DNA of 64,000 nucleotides from Gnetum montanum (Eukaryota > Streptophyta > Gnetopsida > Gnetales > Gnetaceae). Below, one piece after another: positions 1-9,711 of this stretch. A model generated the notes under the pieces. It had not been told where the DNA came from. It worked only from the letters and a program-made list of their open reading frames with translations, and searched no databases. The stretch covers positions 575,455 through 639,454 of the forward strand of contig MNCI01038110.1 of NCBI GenBank assembly GCA_015680685.1, read 5' to 3'. The position numbers were made by a program, and so were the translations under genes. The first letter of the stretch is position 1, and the number at the start of each line of letters is the position of its first letter.

Positions 1-1580
1 CCCTTAACCGTTTAGCTATGAAGGATATCCCCCCTTCTAATAACAAGCAGGATTAATAAATATTTTTCATTTTCTTTAATTTTTCAACTTTTTGTTTTTC
101 AGTTTTTCATTTTTCAACTTTTTGTTTTATCTTTTTGTGTGTTTTGTATTTTCATGCTTGTGTAAGTAATCTCGCCTACAAATAAAACACTCATGTGGAT
201 CGTTGGTTGAGATGTGTTTTATGTTATTAAGTCATGAGTGATCAATTATTTGAAACAGTGAGCCCACTACATCCACTCATCCACTCTATAAATAAGAGGT
301 TCTGTTCGGGGGTATAGTGATATTCTTGAAATTTCTAAAACGTAAAATTAATTTTGTGTTCATTGTACCCAGAATGAAGAAGGATGGACCAAGAGGGAAT
401 GATTAGGGTGTGACATCAAGGGGACTTGTGGATTCTCTTTGGTGACATTTGTGGGAGTTATCATGCAATATGGTTGTACTAAGATCCTTGTAGATCTAAT
501 GAAAAATGGGAGTAAGAGTAATCAAAAGGGCACTCGAAAATCAAACGTTGTTCTAGGGGGTCCCACTGGAAAGACATGCACCCATGCCTGAAGGTTGGTG
601 GCTTCTCTAGATTCAATAAAATGAAAAAAAAAGAAGAGAAGAAAGAGAAAAGAAAAAGGAAGTGGCATAAAATAAAAATCACTCCTCCCTTGTACTAAAC
701 GCCAAGTGATCGTACGCCTTGTTGTTATGGTACTCTCATAGTTGTTCATCATGGGATGAAACAATGCTATGTCACTAATGGATGGATGGACTTGGTCCTA
801 ATCTTGGAACGATGGGTTAATGACACTTTAATCATGCTTTCCACGCAGGATTCATTGTGCCCTGAGTCAGTTACCTCATGTCCCGATCTCTACGATCCCT
901 TTCTATACCTCGTCTCATCTCACTGTTCGTGTAATTGTAGCTCGTGTCCCGTGTAACATAAAATTTTCATCTCATTCCGGTGATATTTACATGTGTGTGT
1001 TTTGTGGAGTTAGTGTGGATTACATTTAACCCTTATAGTGCCCACGGACACTTTAAGTGTGGTTACACAAGGGCATAATAGGTTGAAACCTTCTTTGGGG
1101 AGGACCCACTTATGTAATTTTGTTGTAATCTTCATTAATTCTCCAGCTAGAACACACAATCTCTTACCCTCAACTTAATTTTTCCATTGATTTTCTTTCC
1201 CTTATTACCATCACATAGCCTTTTTCCCTATCATCTGAGGTCCTTATTGATAAATTCCACGCCATCATAATTTTTGTGCCTTTAGAACTAGTTGAATTAC
1301 CCTAGAACCCTTTAATAATCATCTAGATGTCCTTAGTTTACAATGTTTAATTTCAAAAACATATAAAAAAATTTCGATACATTCTCTAAGTGCCCTCACT
1401 TCAATATATACATAACCCCCTGTGCTAATCAACATTATTTACAACTATTCACACAGGGGAAGTTTTTCAAATTTCTCTCTACGACTCACGAGTGCACGTC
1501 CCTTGCTTTCATATCCATAACTCGCTTGCTGGTACTCCGATTTTCATTCTGTTTGAACCTACTTGAACCTGAAGTGTTCA
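1..1580. other. Noncoding spacer of E1
   Basis: No coding sequence can be supported here. A TATA-like stretch (ctataaataagagg, near 285) resembles the LTR TATA box of this family but has no LTR around it. The purine-rich run at 615-660 gives chance hydrophobic ORFs on the minus strand. Parts match the spacers of A and B, so this is ordinary element sequence between gag-protease and the third reading frame. Confidence 0.6.
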
Positions 1581-1583
1581 GCT

Positions 1584-1601
1584 CAGTCGTGGGGGAGGGG
1601 G
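1584..1601 (+). promoter_or_regulatory. Internal polypurine-tract-like motif in E1
   Basis: CAGTCGTGGGGGAGGGGG repeats the core of the true polypurine tract found just before the 3' LTR (2641-2656). The same CAGTCATGGGGG core recurs internally in A and B. A second plus-strand priming site is one possible role; this is inferred only. Confidence 0.5.
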
Positions 1602-1833
1602 CACATGCCGAATAAGTGCATAAATTTTTTGAAATTCATCATCACCTGAAGGACATCTTTACAGGTAATTAGTTCTAAAATTAAGAGTGAAATGTGTCAA
1701 AAATAATTTCATCCCCTTAGTTATACTAGAAAATTAAATTGGGAAGCCACCTAAGTCACAAGATCCATTATTACAATTTTCGGGCACGATCACACGCTAT
1801 AACATAAGATCTTTAATTAAGGCAAGAAGTAAG

Positions 1834-1887
1834 GTATAACTTGATTTCCTAAAAAACCTTACTAATGCTTGACCTGTGTGATTGCAG
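1834..1887 (+). other. Predicted 54-nt intron before the third reading frame of E1
   Basis: The donor is AAG|GTATAAC. A branch-like CTTACTAAT lies about 25 nt before the acceptor TGTGATTGCAG|ATGG. Copies A (32520-32579) and B (43456-43515) have 60-nt introns at the same place with matching acceptors (TGTGTGTGCAG and TGTGTGTGTAG before ATGG). A more distant donor, ACAG|GTAATT at 1665, could be an alternative. Confidence 0.6.
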
Positions 1888-2571
1888 ATGGCTTCGAAAT
1901 ATGCACAGCAGGAGGGTCCTGTTCAAGGTGGAACAAAATGGTCTCAGAGAGGTGGAAGACAAGGCCTTGTCGAAAAACATGCAGAACAGGAGGAACAATC
2001 ATTCAGCATTCATCAAGAAGATCCTCCTACCGTACGGTCCCGGTAGGCAAAAGCAGTAGATACCCTCTCTGAAAGCTGTGCCTGGTACTTAGGGGAAATG
2101 TACCAATTTTGGCACAACAAAGAAGAAGGCACCATGGTTAACATTTGTGGTGTGACTATTGACTTCTCTGTTCAAGCCATTTCAGAAGTATTAAACCTTC
2201 CGAACATAGGGCCAAAGGTTGCTCAGCACTAGTTGGATACTTTCAGAACCGAGCAACTTAATAAACTGTTGATAGAGAATAAATGGGTGGCAGAAGAAAA
2301 AGAGAAGGCTTTCTGGGTTGCCTCTATGGCACAAGTGCAAACTTACATGCATGCCAAGGCACTCAAGGCCTTACAAGAGGAGAAACTTCAGGCTGTACTT
2401 CAATGCTATCAAATCCTAGACCTGGAGTGCAAGAAAAGGGAAAGACCCCTATGGAGGAGTCATCGCCACCAGGAACTACATGAGTTCCAAATTTTTGTAA
2501 ATATTCTGTGTGTTGTGTCTTTGTTTTGTTTTCTTCCCACACTGTGGCATCATCCCATTTTTTCCATCTAA
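1888..2571 (+). pseudogene. Third reading frame of E1, plant-transposon-domain-like, with C-terminal hydrophobic segment
   Basis: One frame of 228 codons runs from the ATG just after the splice acceptor to TAA at 2569-2571. It is broken only by two TAG codons (2044-2046 and about 2230), both plausible CAG decay. The middle reads WYLGEMYQFW, then GVTIDFSVQAISEVLNLP, which resembles the 'putative plant transposon protein' domain (pattern GxxVDFSPEAINxxLGLP). A charged helical stretch follows (EEKEKAFW, ALKALQEEKLQ). The C-terminus has about 20 hydrophobic residues (IFVNILCVVSLFCFLPTLW), as a membrane anchor would. Position after gag-pol and entry by splicing recall the env-like frames of Athila-type elements. 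The function is unknown and the copy is inactive. Confidence 0.55.
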
Positions 2572-2640
2572 TAATCCCATACCTATCCACTGTGTAATCA
2601 ATGTAGCTTGTTCTCACTTTAACTCGAGGACGAGTTTTCA

Positions 2641-2656
2641 TTCAGTCGTGGGGGTA
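2641..2656 (+). promoter_or_regulatory. Polypurine tract of E1
   Basis: TTCAGTCGTGGGGGTA abuts the 3' LTR start TGATGAGAC. It is preceded by CTCGAGGACGAG (2622-2633), the usual end of a gypsy internal region. It should prime plus-strand DNA synthesis. Confidence 0.75.
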
Positions 2657-3431
2657 TGATGAGACCTGAATTGCTCATAGTGTTGGCGGCCACGTTAAGG
2701 CACCCATGATAAGGCACCCACGTTGTATCATGGGTCGCGATGTATCATGGGCCGTGATATCGCGTACGTGATATCACGTACGCGATATCACGTCTTCCCC
2801 GCGATATCGCAGTCAGCCGCAATTTCTATAAATAAGAGGCGGCTCTCCCTCATTTTCATCCCAGTTTTAGTGTAGCGAAGCTTTGGCAGTTTGATCCCTC
2901 CAGAGTTAGAATTTTTCCCGTGTCTGCCCGCAGTGTGGTGAATGTAATTGTACGGTGTCTTTATTCGAGTGTGCCATACTTGGACACGCACATGACCGAC
3001 AATAAAGATCGAGATTACTTCATCATTGCAGCATTCACTTAGTTTATTTATTTGTTATTTATTTAATGCTATTTATTGCTTTCATAGCGCGGTGTGAGTA
3101 CGACTTAACTACGAGCATCTACGGGTTTGTACGGCTAGTTAAGGAATCGATTGCTCATCGCGATTAGTTTCTCACCCTGAAAATCCTAGAAGCGGAACAA
3201 GTACGACTTGATTATGAGCATTTAAGTGTGACTGCTTGGTAGCCCAGTGGTGTAGCTAGGGGGATCTACGCTTGGTAACCCAGTGGCNTAGTCTAGATGG
3301 GAAGACAGCGAACTGTGACCTAAGGATAACTATCTAGATACCACAACTAGTCCATCTGCGGAGTTCGACTGGATCGCGCGTGCGACGCTCATTTCGTATG
3401 GTTGAGTGTAGGGGTACCTCGCCACTCATCA
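2657..3431 (+). repeat. 3' LTR of E1 (775 bp)
   Basis: The LTR starts TGATG and ends CATCA. U3 (2700-2815) holds several palindromes built on GATATC (CGCGATATC, GTGATATCAC). The TATA box is tctataaataagaggc at about 2825-2840. The right half contains phrases shared with the LTRs of A and B, such as 'ggttgagtgtaggggtacc' before the end. One base (3288) is N. The matching 5' LTR is outside the window. Confidence 0.85.
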
Positions 3432-3745
3432 CTAGGTAAGGGATATTTATTCTAAAGCTTGATTCAAATTTTTGAAATCAACAGATAGACTAATGTCATC
3501 ATTCTTTTTCCTTATAGGTACTAGATTAGATAGCTAGAATGAATATCAGATAGGGTATATAATTCTAACTTATAGTGACTTTTTAATTTCAGCCTCCATG
3601 AATGGCTCAAATGATAGATTAAACTCGCTTGGCTCTTGCATAACCACTTTACTATCTTTGATAAATGGAATTTTTTGAGCCATTACATCAAGCCTGAATG
3701 TTCTAAGGTTCTTATAGGACCATGCAAAATTATCCAAATTATCCT
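3432..3745 (-). pseudogene. Reverse transcriptase N-terminal fragment of F
   Basis: The minus strand reads LDNFAWSYKNLRTF near 3740, matching the FAWSYxDL motif that precedes gypsy RT. Next come MEAEIKKSL and, after a frameshift, NLVPIRKKNDDISLSVDFKN followed by LNQALE, matching 'NxVPVRKKNGxxRxCVDFRxLNxA' of the RT fingers. The frame stops exactly at the E1 insertion, before the YxDD core. The remainder should resume on the far side of E1. Confidence 0.8.
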
Positions 3746-4134
3746 TTAATATAGATAAGATTTTTTTTTAAAAAAAACTAGATCATTTGATTTTGTGATA
3801 TTTAACATATTTGGGTTTTCTTTGGATCCTAAATTTATTGCTTCATAAGCTTGATCATTTGGATTTTGGACATCTATCCCTTTAAGTAGCCTTTTGCTAA
3901 ACTCTTATTCATGACCAAATACCTCCTTGTGAATAAAGTTTGATCTAAGCTTTGATGTAGCTACTATTTCAACCATAATTTCATTTTCAAATTCTTTCTT
4001 ATTCTTTAAGAATCTGAGTAATTGATCAGCATTTTCAAACACCTATAAGTGTTCGATGTTATTCGAGACTGAAGGATGATGCTTAACTTCAATTACAATC
4101 CTTCTATATTTTTTAATCCATTCTCAATCTAGTG

Positions 4135-4507
4135 TTGAGGTCGGTGTAGCTAGCTCATTTGCTAACTAGTTATCTTCTCTACATATATGCTTTATCTCAT
4201 ACTACTAAAATTGGTCTAAGAAGTTAGAGATGAGTTGTTTATATGGCCTTAAGAATGAAATTTTTACTACATATTCATCTATTCATAAATGAGCCTTGAA
4301 TCTCTTTTTATTACAATTTTTAATACCTTTTGCTAATTTTGTTCTAATTATGATACACAAAGTTTCATCCTTAGCTTTATTCTTGGTACAAGAAAATGAT
4401 AGATGTATAGCCTTAAAATTTTTTTGAGAATCATCTTTTATTAAAACTATTCCAACTCATGATCCTTTCAAATTACAAGTTTCATGAAAATATAGTTCCC
4501 ATTTTTC
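4135..4507 (-). pseudogene. RNase H domain of F, located upstream of RT
   Basis: The minus strand begins EKWELYFHETCNLKGS, then VGIVLIKDD, a 'LSFSCTKNKAKDETL' stretch (for NNEAEYEAL), LRPYKQLISNFLDQF, and ends IKHICREDN*LANELATPTS, matching the 'HIPRxxNxxADxLAxxAS' end of an RNase H fold. The phrasing resembles the additional (archaeal-type) RNase H described in Tat-lineage gypsy elements. About 130 codons separate it from RT. Stops and one likely frameshift interrupt it. Confidence 0.75.
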
Positions 4508-4689
4508 ATTGCTTTGATCTTATTCTATTTTGGAATCTAAATTTATCTAAGAGAACATACTCCTATTTTAGTAGCTTTGATCTCAATGACCTTGTTCTTT
4601 TCATTAGAAGTAATATTCTTGATAATCAAGGGCTTGATGTATATATATATATATTTGATTGGAATATTCCTTCCATGGTAGCCACATGT

Positions 4690-5020
4690 GTGAATAATCT
4701 ATTGATATATATCTAGGGAAATTTTTTCTCCATATCAAAATTAACAAGATACTATATGAATCTAGGATATTAGCTACTTAGATGGTTATTCTACTTTTAA
4801 TATGATGTTTTAAAGAAATTTTGAGTAAGGCATTAGGTAATTGTTCGATGACTTTTACTATGCTCTTATTGACTTTGATAATCTTCTTACTAGACAATTT
4901 AGGTGATAATATTAATTGCTTATAGATGGATAATGACATATTAGTTGAAGTGGCTCATGAATCAACTAAATAATTTTGTAGATATTTACCATTCAACTTC
5001 ATTGTAAGAAGAAATGGTGG
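4690..5020 (-). pseudogene. Aspartic protease of F
   Basis: Decayed retropepsin. The minus strand reads MKLNGKYLQNYLVDS, then a stop where Gly of the D-S-G motif is expected (GGA to TGA), then ATSTNMSLSIYKQL. Downstream come ILDSYSILL (for the usual DYxLLLGRxWL) and DYSHMWLPWK. Each matches plant gypsy protease in order and spacing. Confidence 0.75.
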
Positions 5021-5282
5021 AGCTTCTCTGTTTGAAGTACAGGGATATGTAGATTTTACCATCTTATCTTGATTATAGATATGACTTAGTTCAGATTCCC
5101 CAACCTTTCTCTTTACCTTGAACAGCTCTGACACTTTCTTTTGCTAACTTCTCCTTTTTTAGTATCTGATATATACTAATGTTTTCTCTGATATGCTTAA
5201 GGTTTTCTATTAAATCATATGTTCCATTCACATAAAAGCCTAATTTCATAAACCATTTATTGAAAAATTGGTTTTAAGGATT

Positions 5283-6640
5283 CTAGTCTATTTGTGTATC
5301 CTTTTCTTTTCTCTTTTCTTTCTCATTATGTTTAAAAGTCTTTCCTTTGGTGGAAGGATTAGAAATGGTATTTAGAGATCTAGAGGTGGTTAATTTTTCT
5401 TTTGACCTTAAATTATATTTAAATCCATCATTATTGTTGCATTTATCGTCCAAAGATGAATCTTCTTTTGAACTTACTAAGAAGGGATCATCACTTGACT
5501 TGGTTTTGGAAGATTTACTAACATAATGAATACTAGATGGTTGATCATTAGATTTGAGATCAAGAAAATATAACATAGCTACATTATTATCATCTTTAGA
5601 ATCTACTAATTTTTTAGTATCCATTTGATGCTTGTGTTTCCTATGATTCTTTTCTTCTTGAGCTTAACTTTAGCTAGTGCTTTCTCTAACTTAACTACCT
5701 TGTTGGAAACTTCCTTTAGTAAATTTCCTTTCTTGGAATCTTCTTCAAATTTTTTATTTTTTTGGTCTCTATATTTTTCAGCTATAGGAGGCAATGTTTT
5801 AAATTGAGCTAAGTTTTGTATAGAGACCAATGCTTTTTCCTCACTTTTTGGTGTTGTAATGATTTCCCCATTAGATAAATTTAGCTATTTTTCTAACTGG
5901 ATGACCTCATTAAAATAATCATTTAAAGTTACTAGAGTTGGAGTCCTTTTGAGATAGATGGAAATATTGGCATTAACAGAATTCAAATAAATGTCTCTTA
6001 GTACTTCATCTAATATCCTATATTATCATTAAAATAATCCAAAAATTCATTGGAATTTAAAGTTAAATTCTCTAACTAACTCCTTCGTCACTTACTTGGC
6101 TTGTAGTAACTTGTAATATTGTTGTTTTTGGTCTATTTGATTGCCAAACTAAGCTAAAAATAAATATTTCACATCATCCCAAATCATGATGCTATTATTT
6201 GATAAGTTAGAATAGCAAATTTGAGCCATATCATTCAACTGTGCTACAAACAGCCTACAAGCTTGATCTTGAGGTTGCATATTTAAGTGAGCTAAGGAAA
6301 ATCCAAATAAATGGACATATTCTTATGATAAATAAGCTTTTCTAGGAAAGAAAGGCTTAGGTAAAAACTTATAAATTACCTTGGGGATACTGTTGTAATT
6401 TGGAAGCCTTAATGTTATGGCTCTTTGCCAAGGATTCACTAGTGGTAGATATACCATTCTCTTAAAATTCCTTCTAGTGGCTAAATTCCTAAGTTTTTTC
6501 CTTCTTACCTTAAGGGTTAATAAGCCAGATAGAAGAGGCAATCTTCTAGACCTTCTTGATTTGACTCCACTACTTGTCCCTGGTTCAAAAACCTTTTTCT
6601 ACACTTTTTATAATGAATAATCAATCTTATAATTAGAGTA
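5283..6640 (-). pseudogene. gag of F
   Basis: The core gag domain is at about 6290-6130: QDQACRLFVAQLNDMAQ, then YSNLSNNSIMIWDDVKYLF and FGNQIDQKQQYYKLLQAK, fitting the Retrotrans_gag pattern of an LF..L.g.A...Y..L...SI..WdD...F core. Downstream is a lysine- and serine-rich tail (5830-5283) with a coiled-coil-like KEVSNKVVKLEKALAKVKLK. No zinc knuckle is visible. The N-terminal part (6640-6320) is basic. Internal stops and frameshifts are present. Confidence 0.7.
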
Positions 6641-6917
6641 CTCATTTGGACTTCTAAATTCCTTAGAGTTATTAGGTTATTTGCTCATGAATAGAGTGGT
6701 AACTAATTTCTTTACCTTCTTCTAGTGCTAAAAAGAACTATTGGTGCTTACTTTGGACTATAGTTTCCTTATTAATATTTTCTTAAAGAAAAAAATTGAT
6801 AGTGGTTAAAAGATTTGTTAGCACCAACATTATCCTCTTTCTTGTGATGAAACTCATAAAGATGAGAGTTCTTTCAAAACTTGAGTTTAGGTGTTTGCTA
6901 GTTTCTAAAAATATCAA

Positions 6918-7886
6918 GGCCTAGATACCTCCAAATAAACTTAATGGTTTTAGAGAAAACTATATGTATGAACTCTAGTTTAATATAAACTTTACAATAT
7001 CTTGTATGAGAAGTTGAATAGCAAATTGAATTTTATGAAAAGATTCAACCATCATTAGTCTATATTATAAGTGAATAAAATTTCCTATTATATCACAGCT
7101 ACTTATTCTATATAGTCTACGTTATATGCTACTTGCATAAACTTGCCTTTCATATAATGCTTAAGTGTAATTCCACAAAATTTATTGCCAATTTTCCCTA
7201 CAGAGAATTTCACAAGATATTTGGAAACAAAGCAAGATTAAATGAGTTTTGGAAAGTAAAATTGTAGAATTGCATAGAATCTTAAACATTAAAATGAGAT
7301 ACTATTGACATTAGTAAACATTTTGAAAATTAAAGCTGTTTTAAATTAGTCAACAATACCAAAAATTATTAAACCCTTTAGCTCAAACAAGAAATCTGCA
7401 ATAAGGCTTCTATTGACACAAGAAAATAGTTTGAAAACTAACAGTTTTGTAAATCAGTCAACAAATGCCAACAATTGCTAAACCTAGAGCTATTTAAACA
7501 ATTTAAACAATTCCAAGAACAAAATACCAAACACAATACTATCCTCACCACTAGGTAAGTAACTTTGATAAAGTATGGAAGTAAGAATAATTCATGGGAT
7601 AGAAGTAAATTAGTTAAATCAAATTTAAAGTTAGAAAGCCACTATATAGAAAACTGTTCCTAAGTTTTTTAGTATCTTCCCTTTGATCCCTTTTCCAAAT
7701 GTACTCAAGGATTTTTATAATAGCCTTTGGTAGGTATAATCATTATAGAAATTTAAAGCTACAGTTGCTTAATGTTTGGTTTACATCATTGCAAGGCATG
7801 GGCTAACTATTGGAATTTAAAACCCTTCAACTAGTACCTATAATGATTTAAGAGCTTTTATCAGCCTAATTTAGAGAGCTTTTGAA
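6918..7886 (-). repeat. 5' LTR of F with adjacent PBS (approximate ends)
   Basis: The 3' edge, 'caaggcctagatacctccaaataaactta' region at 6916-6945, is shared with C at 26287-26316, and the body aligns with C over several hundred bases (for example 'ttccctacagagaa' versus 'ttctgcacagaaa'). The TATA-like box on the minus strand is at about 7710-7735. The PBS-equivalent (6890-6917) reads TTGATATTTTTAGAAACTAG, a decayed form of C's TTGGTGTTGCCAGAGACCAG. The left U3 edge is a guess from where G1 begins. Confidence 0.55.
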
Positions 7887-8088
7887 ACATCATAAAGAAA
7901 ATTCGTGTTGGAATTTAAAAGTCCATAGCCAAAGCCTTTTATTGTAATTTAGTGGAATTATAAAGGAAAATATAATTGCATTATTATCTATAAAAATACT
8001 ACCTTAGCCTTGTCTTAATGGAATTTAGGATAGTCATCAATGTAAAAATTAAGATATGCAATCCACATGTTATAGATCTCATGCATCT
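7887..8088 (+). repeat. Left piece of the G1 5' LTR
   Basis: It starts TGAAACATCATAAAG, close to the family start TGAAACACCACAAAA, and ends at the CATCT target duplication of D. Only about 200 bp remain on this side. The assignment depends on joining it to 17185 onwards. Confidence 0.45.
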
Positions 8089-9711
8089 TGTGACGTTTGA
8101 AAATGTTGGTGGTTGGAACATCAAGAGGTTAATGGGCATACAACCTAACCCTAAATACATGCAAGGGCCATGCTAGGAAATGGAAATGAGGTGCCTTGAA
8201 TGATCTAGTTGATCAGACAAGGACTTACGTGTTGTTAGAACAATCATATGTAAGAAGGTCTTATATTGCATTATGTGTGGACAATGAGACTAGCTAAGCT
8301 AGAGCATAGTGGACTATCCTAGCCTAAGAACAATGATGTAAACATGAAAATACATATGAAAAAGTGAGAAAATACAAGTGTTACACTAAATACCAAAGAG
8401 AAATGCAACAAAATTTGAGAATAGAAGTGCATTGCCCGAAAAGGGGGACTGCAACTAATTCCAAAAGTGTCTCAAAAGGTACACAATGTACAACAAGTGT
8501 AGTGGGAGTGTAGTCATAGTCTTAGTGATGTCAAGCCATGAATTCTAGTGCTTGTTGAAATGAACTATGCCTACCAGGTTGGTTGCCACGATGTACCATG
8601 CAATGTTTTGTATCATTGCAATAGGGCTATGGTGCATTGTGTGGTGTAGCTATGTCTCTTTGCCAATGTGGTGAGCTCTAGATATTGTTTACCCATAGAG
8701 CTTAGTGTCAAGATGTCAAAATGCCAGATGCCAAATGCCAAATGAAAGTTCCAATTTCCAACCAATGAAAATGGAAGCCCACCCCTAAAACATTGAGGCA
8801 CAAAGGTATTTATAGGGTTAGGATTAGTCCAAAATGTGGATCAGGTGCCATGTGGCAATGTGATAGGTGAGACCATAAGAAAAATGTATAAAATTTTCTA
8901 AGTCTAGAGGTGAATACAAAAATTTGAAAAATTTTCTAACTTTGGCTACTACACTTGTCCTATGTTATGTGCAAGACATGAGATGCTGGTTGCTATGCTC
9001 GTCCCATGTTATGTACAAGACATGGGATGTTGGCTACTACGCTTGTCCCATGTTATGTGTACAACAAGGGATCTTGGCTACTATTCTTGTCCCATGTTAC
9101 ATGCAGGACATAGGACACTAGTTGCTACACTCATTCCATGTTGTTGTAGGACACAAGATGCGCCTTGGGGATAGGATGTTGCATGGACACTTAGAAGAAT
9201 CTAGTAAAAATTGAAGTCCTTGTTCTTGCTACACTAGCTATGATTTGGAGCATAGCAAGAGGGGTAGCCTCAAGAGTTAGAAAATCTACCAAATTCCTCT
9301 TCCATGCTAAGCTAGCTTGACAGCTTCTTGCTTGACACTTAGGCAAAACTGGCCACTAAAAAGTGTGCTATGCTATCTACACTCTAGAGTGTAGCAAGTA
9401 GAGTGAGAGCATAGCAGAACACTTAGAAACATTGTTATGCAACTATTATTGATACTTAGAAAAATTTGCAAAATAGGCCTTAATGTATGCTACGTTGGCT
9501 ACACCAACACTTTAAAAAATTTTCCATGTTTTGAAACTTAGAAAAATTTGTAGGAAGTGCCATTGTTTTGAAACTTAGAAAATTTTACAAATTTGGCAGT
9601 TGGAGCAGACTACACTCAACACTTAGAAAAGTTTGGGAAAAGTGCCACTATTTTGACACTTAGTTAAATTTGTAGTTGAGATGCCAAGGTTCAAAATTTT
9701 GTGGTGTTTCA
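8089..9711 (-). repeat. 3' LTR of D (1623 bp)
   Basis: Plus-strand ends are TGTGACG...GTGTTTCA, so the minus-strand LTR starts TGAAACACCACAAAATT. It matches 15486-17179 along its whole length. The TATA box on the minus strand (CCCTATAAATACC) is at about 8806-8822. A tandem repeat with palindromic units sits upstream of it at about 8945-9165. Confidence 0.9.
8945..9165 (-). repeat. U3 minisatellite of D, five units of about 46 bp
   Basis: Each unit has the plan 'ctactacgcttgtcccatg - ttatgtgcaag - acatgggatg'. The CCCATGT and ACATGGG arms can form a hairpin. The block lies on the promoter-distal side of the TATA box. The other LTR has six units (16350-16615). Confidence 0.8.

Larger units (their letters stand above)
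1..3431 (+). mobile_element. E1: 3' part of a family 1 LTR retrotransposon
   Basis: This is the distal part of a plus-strand LTR element; its 5' LTR and gag-protease lie before the window. From left to right it holds a noncoding spacer, a polypurine-like tract, a mini-intron, a third reading frame, the tail CTCGAGGACGAG with the real polypurine tract, and a 3' LTR. The spacer aligns with those of copies A and B: the words 'ggggaggaccca' (about 1098) and 'atcaaggggact' recur in A near 32.9 kb and in B near 42.5-43.1 kb. The element ends CATCA at 3431. The next five bases, CTAGG, should be one half of a target-site duplication, with the partner outside the window. It sits inside the RT frame of element F. 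Confidence 0.85.
3432..7886 (-). mobile_element. F: family 3 Ty3/gypsy element with protease, RNase H, then RT
   Basis: A minus-strand element, read from high to low coordinates: 5' LTR (about 7886-6918), PBS, gag (6640-5283), protease (about 5020-4690), RNase H (4507-4135) and the start of RT (3745-3432). At 3431 it is cut by E1, so the rest of RT and any integrase lie beyond the window. It is heavily decayed and AT-rich, with many stops. LTR and PBS are shared with C near 26.3-28 kb. The presence of RT marks it as a relative of autonomous elements, but protease-RNase H-RT is not the usual gypsy order. The upper boundary is an estimate. Confidence 0.7.

Noticed and set aside
479-764. Minus-strand ORFs rich in Phe and Leu.
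   Set aside because: They come from the purine-rich run at 610-665 and have no domain or conserved counterpart.
1665-1887. 223-nt intron from the donor ACAG|GTAATT.
   Set aside because: A closer donor at 1834 gives a 54-nt intron matching the 60-nt introns of A and B; the long form is kept only as an alternative.
2788-2991. Minus-strand ORF across the E1 LTR.
   Set aside because: It lies wholly inside the LTR promoter region and is not conserved in A or B.
8945-9165. Regular repeats with palindromic arms, CRISPR-like at first sight.
   Set aside because: Units are adjacent and diverged, have no unique spacers, and are in a plant LTR.
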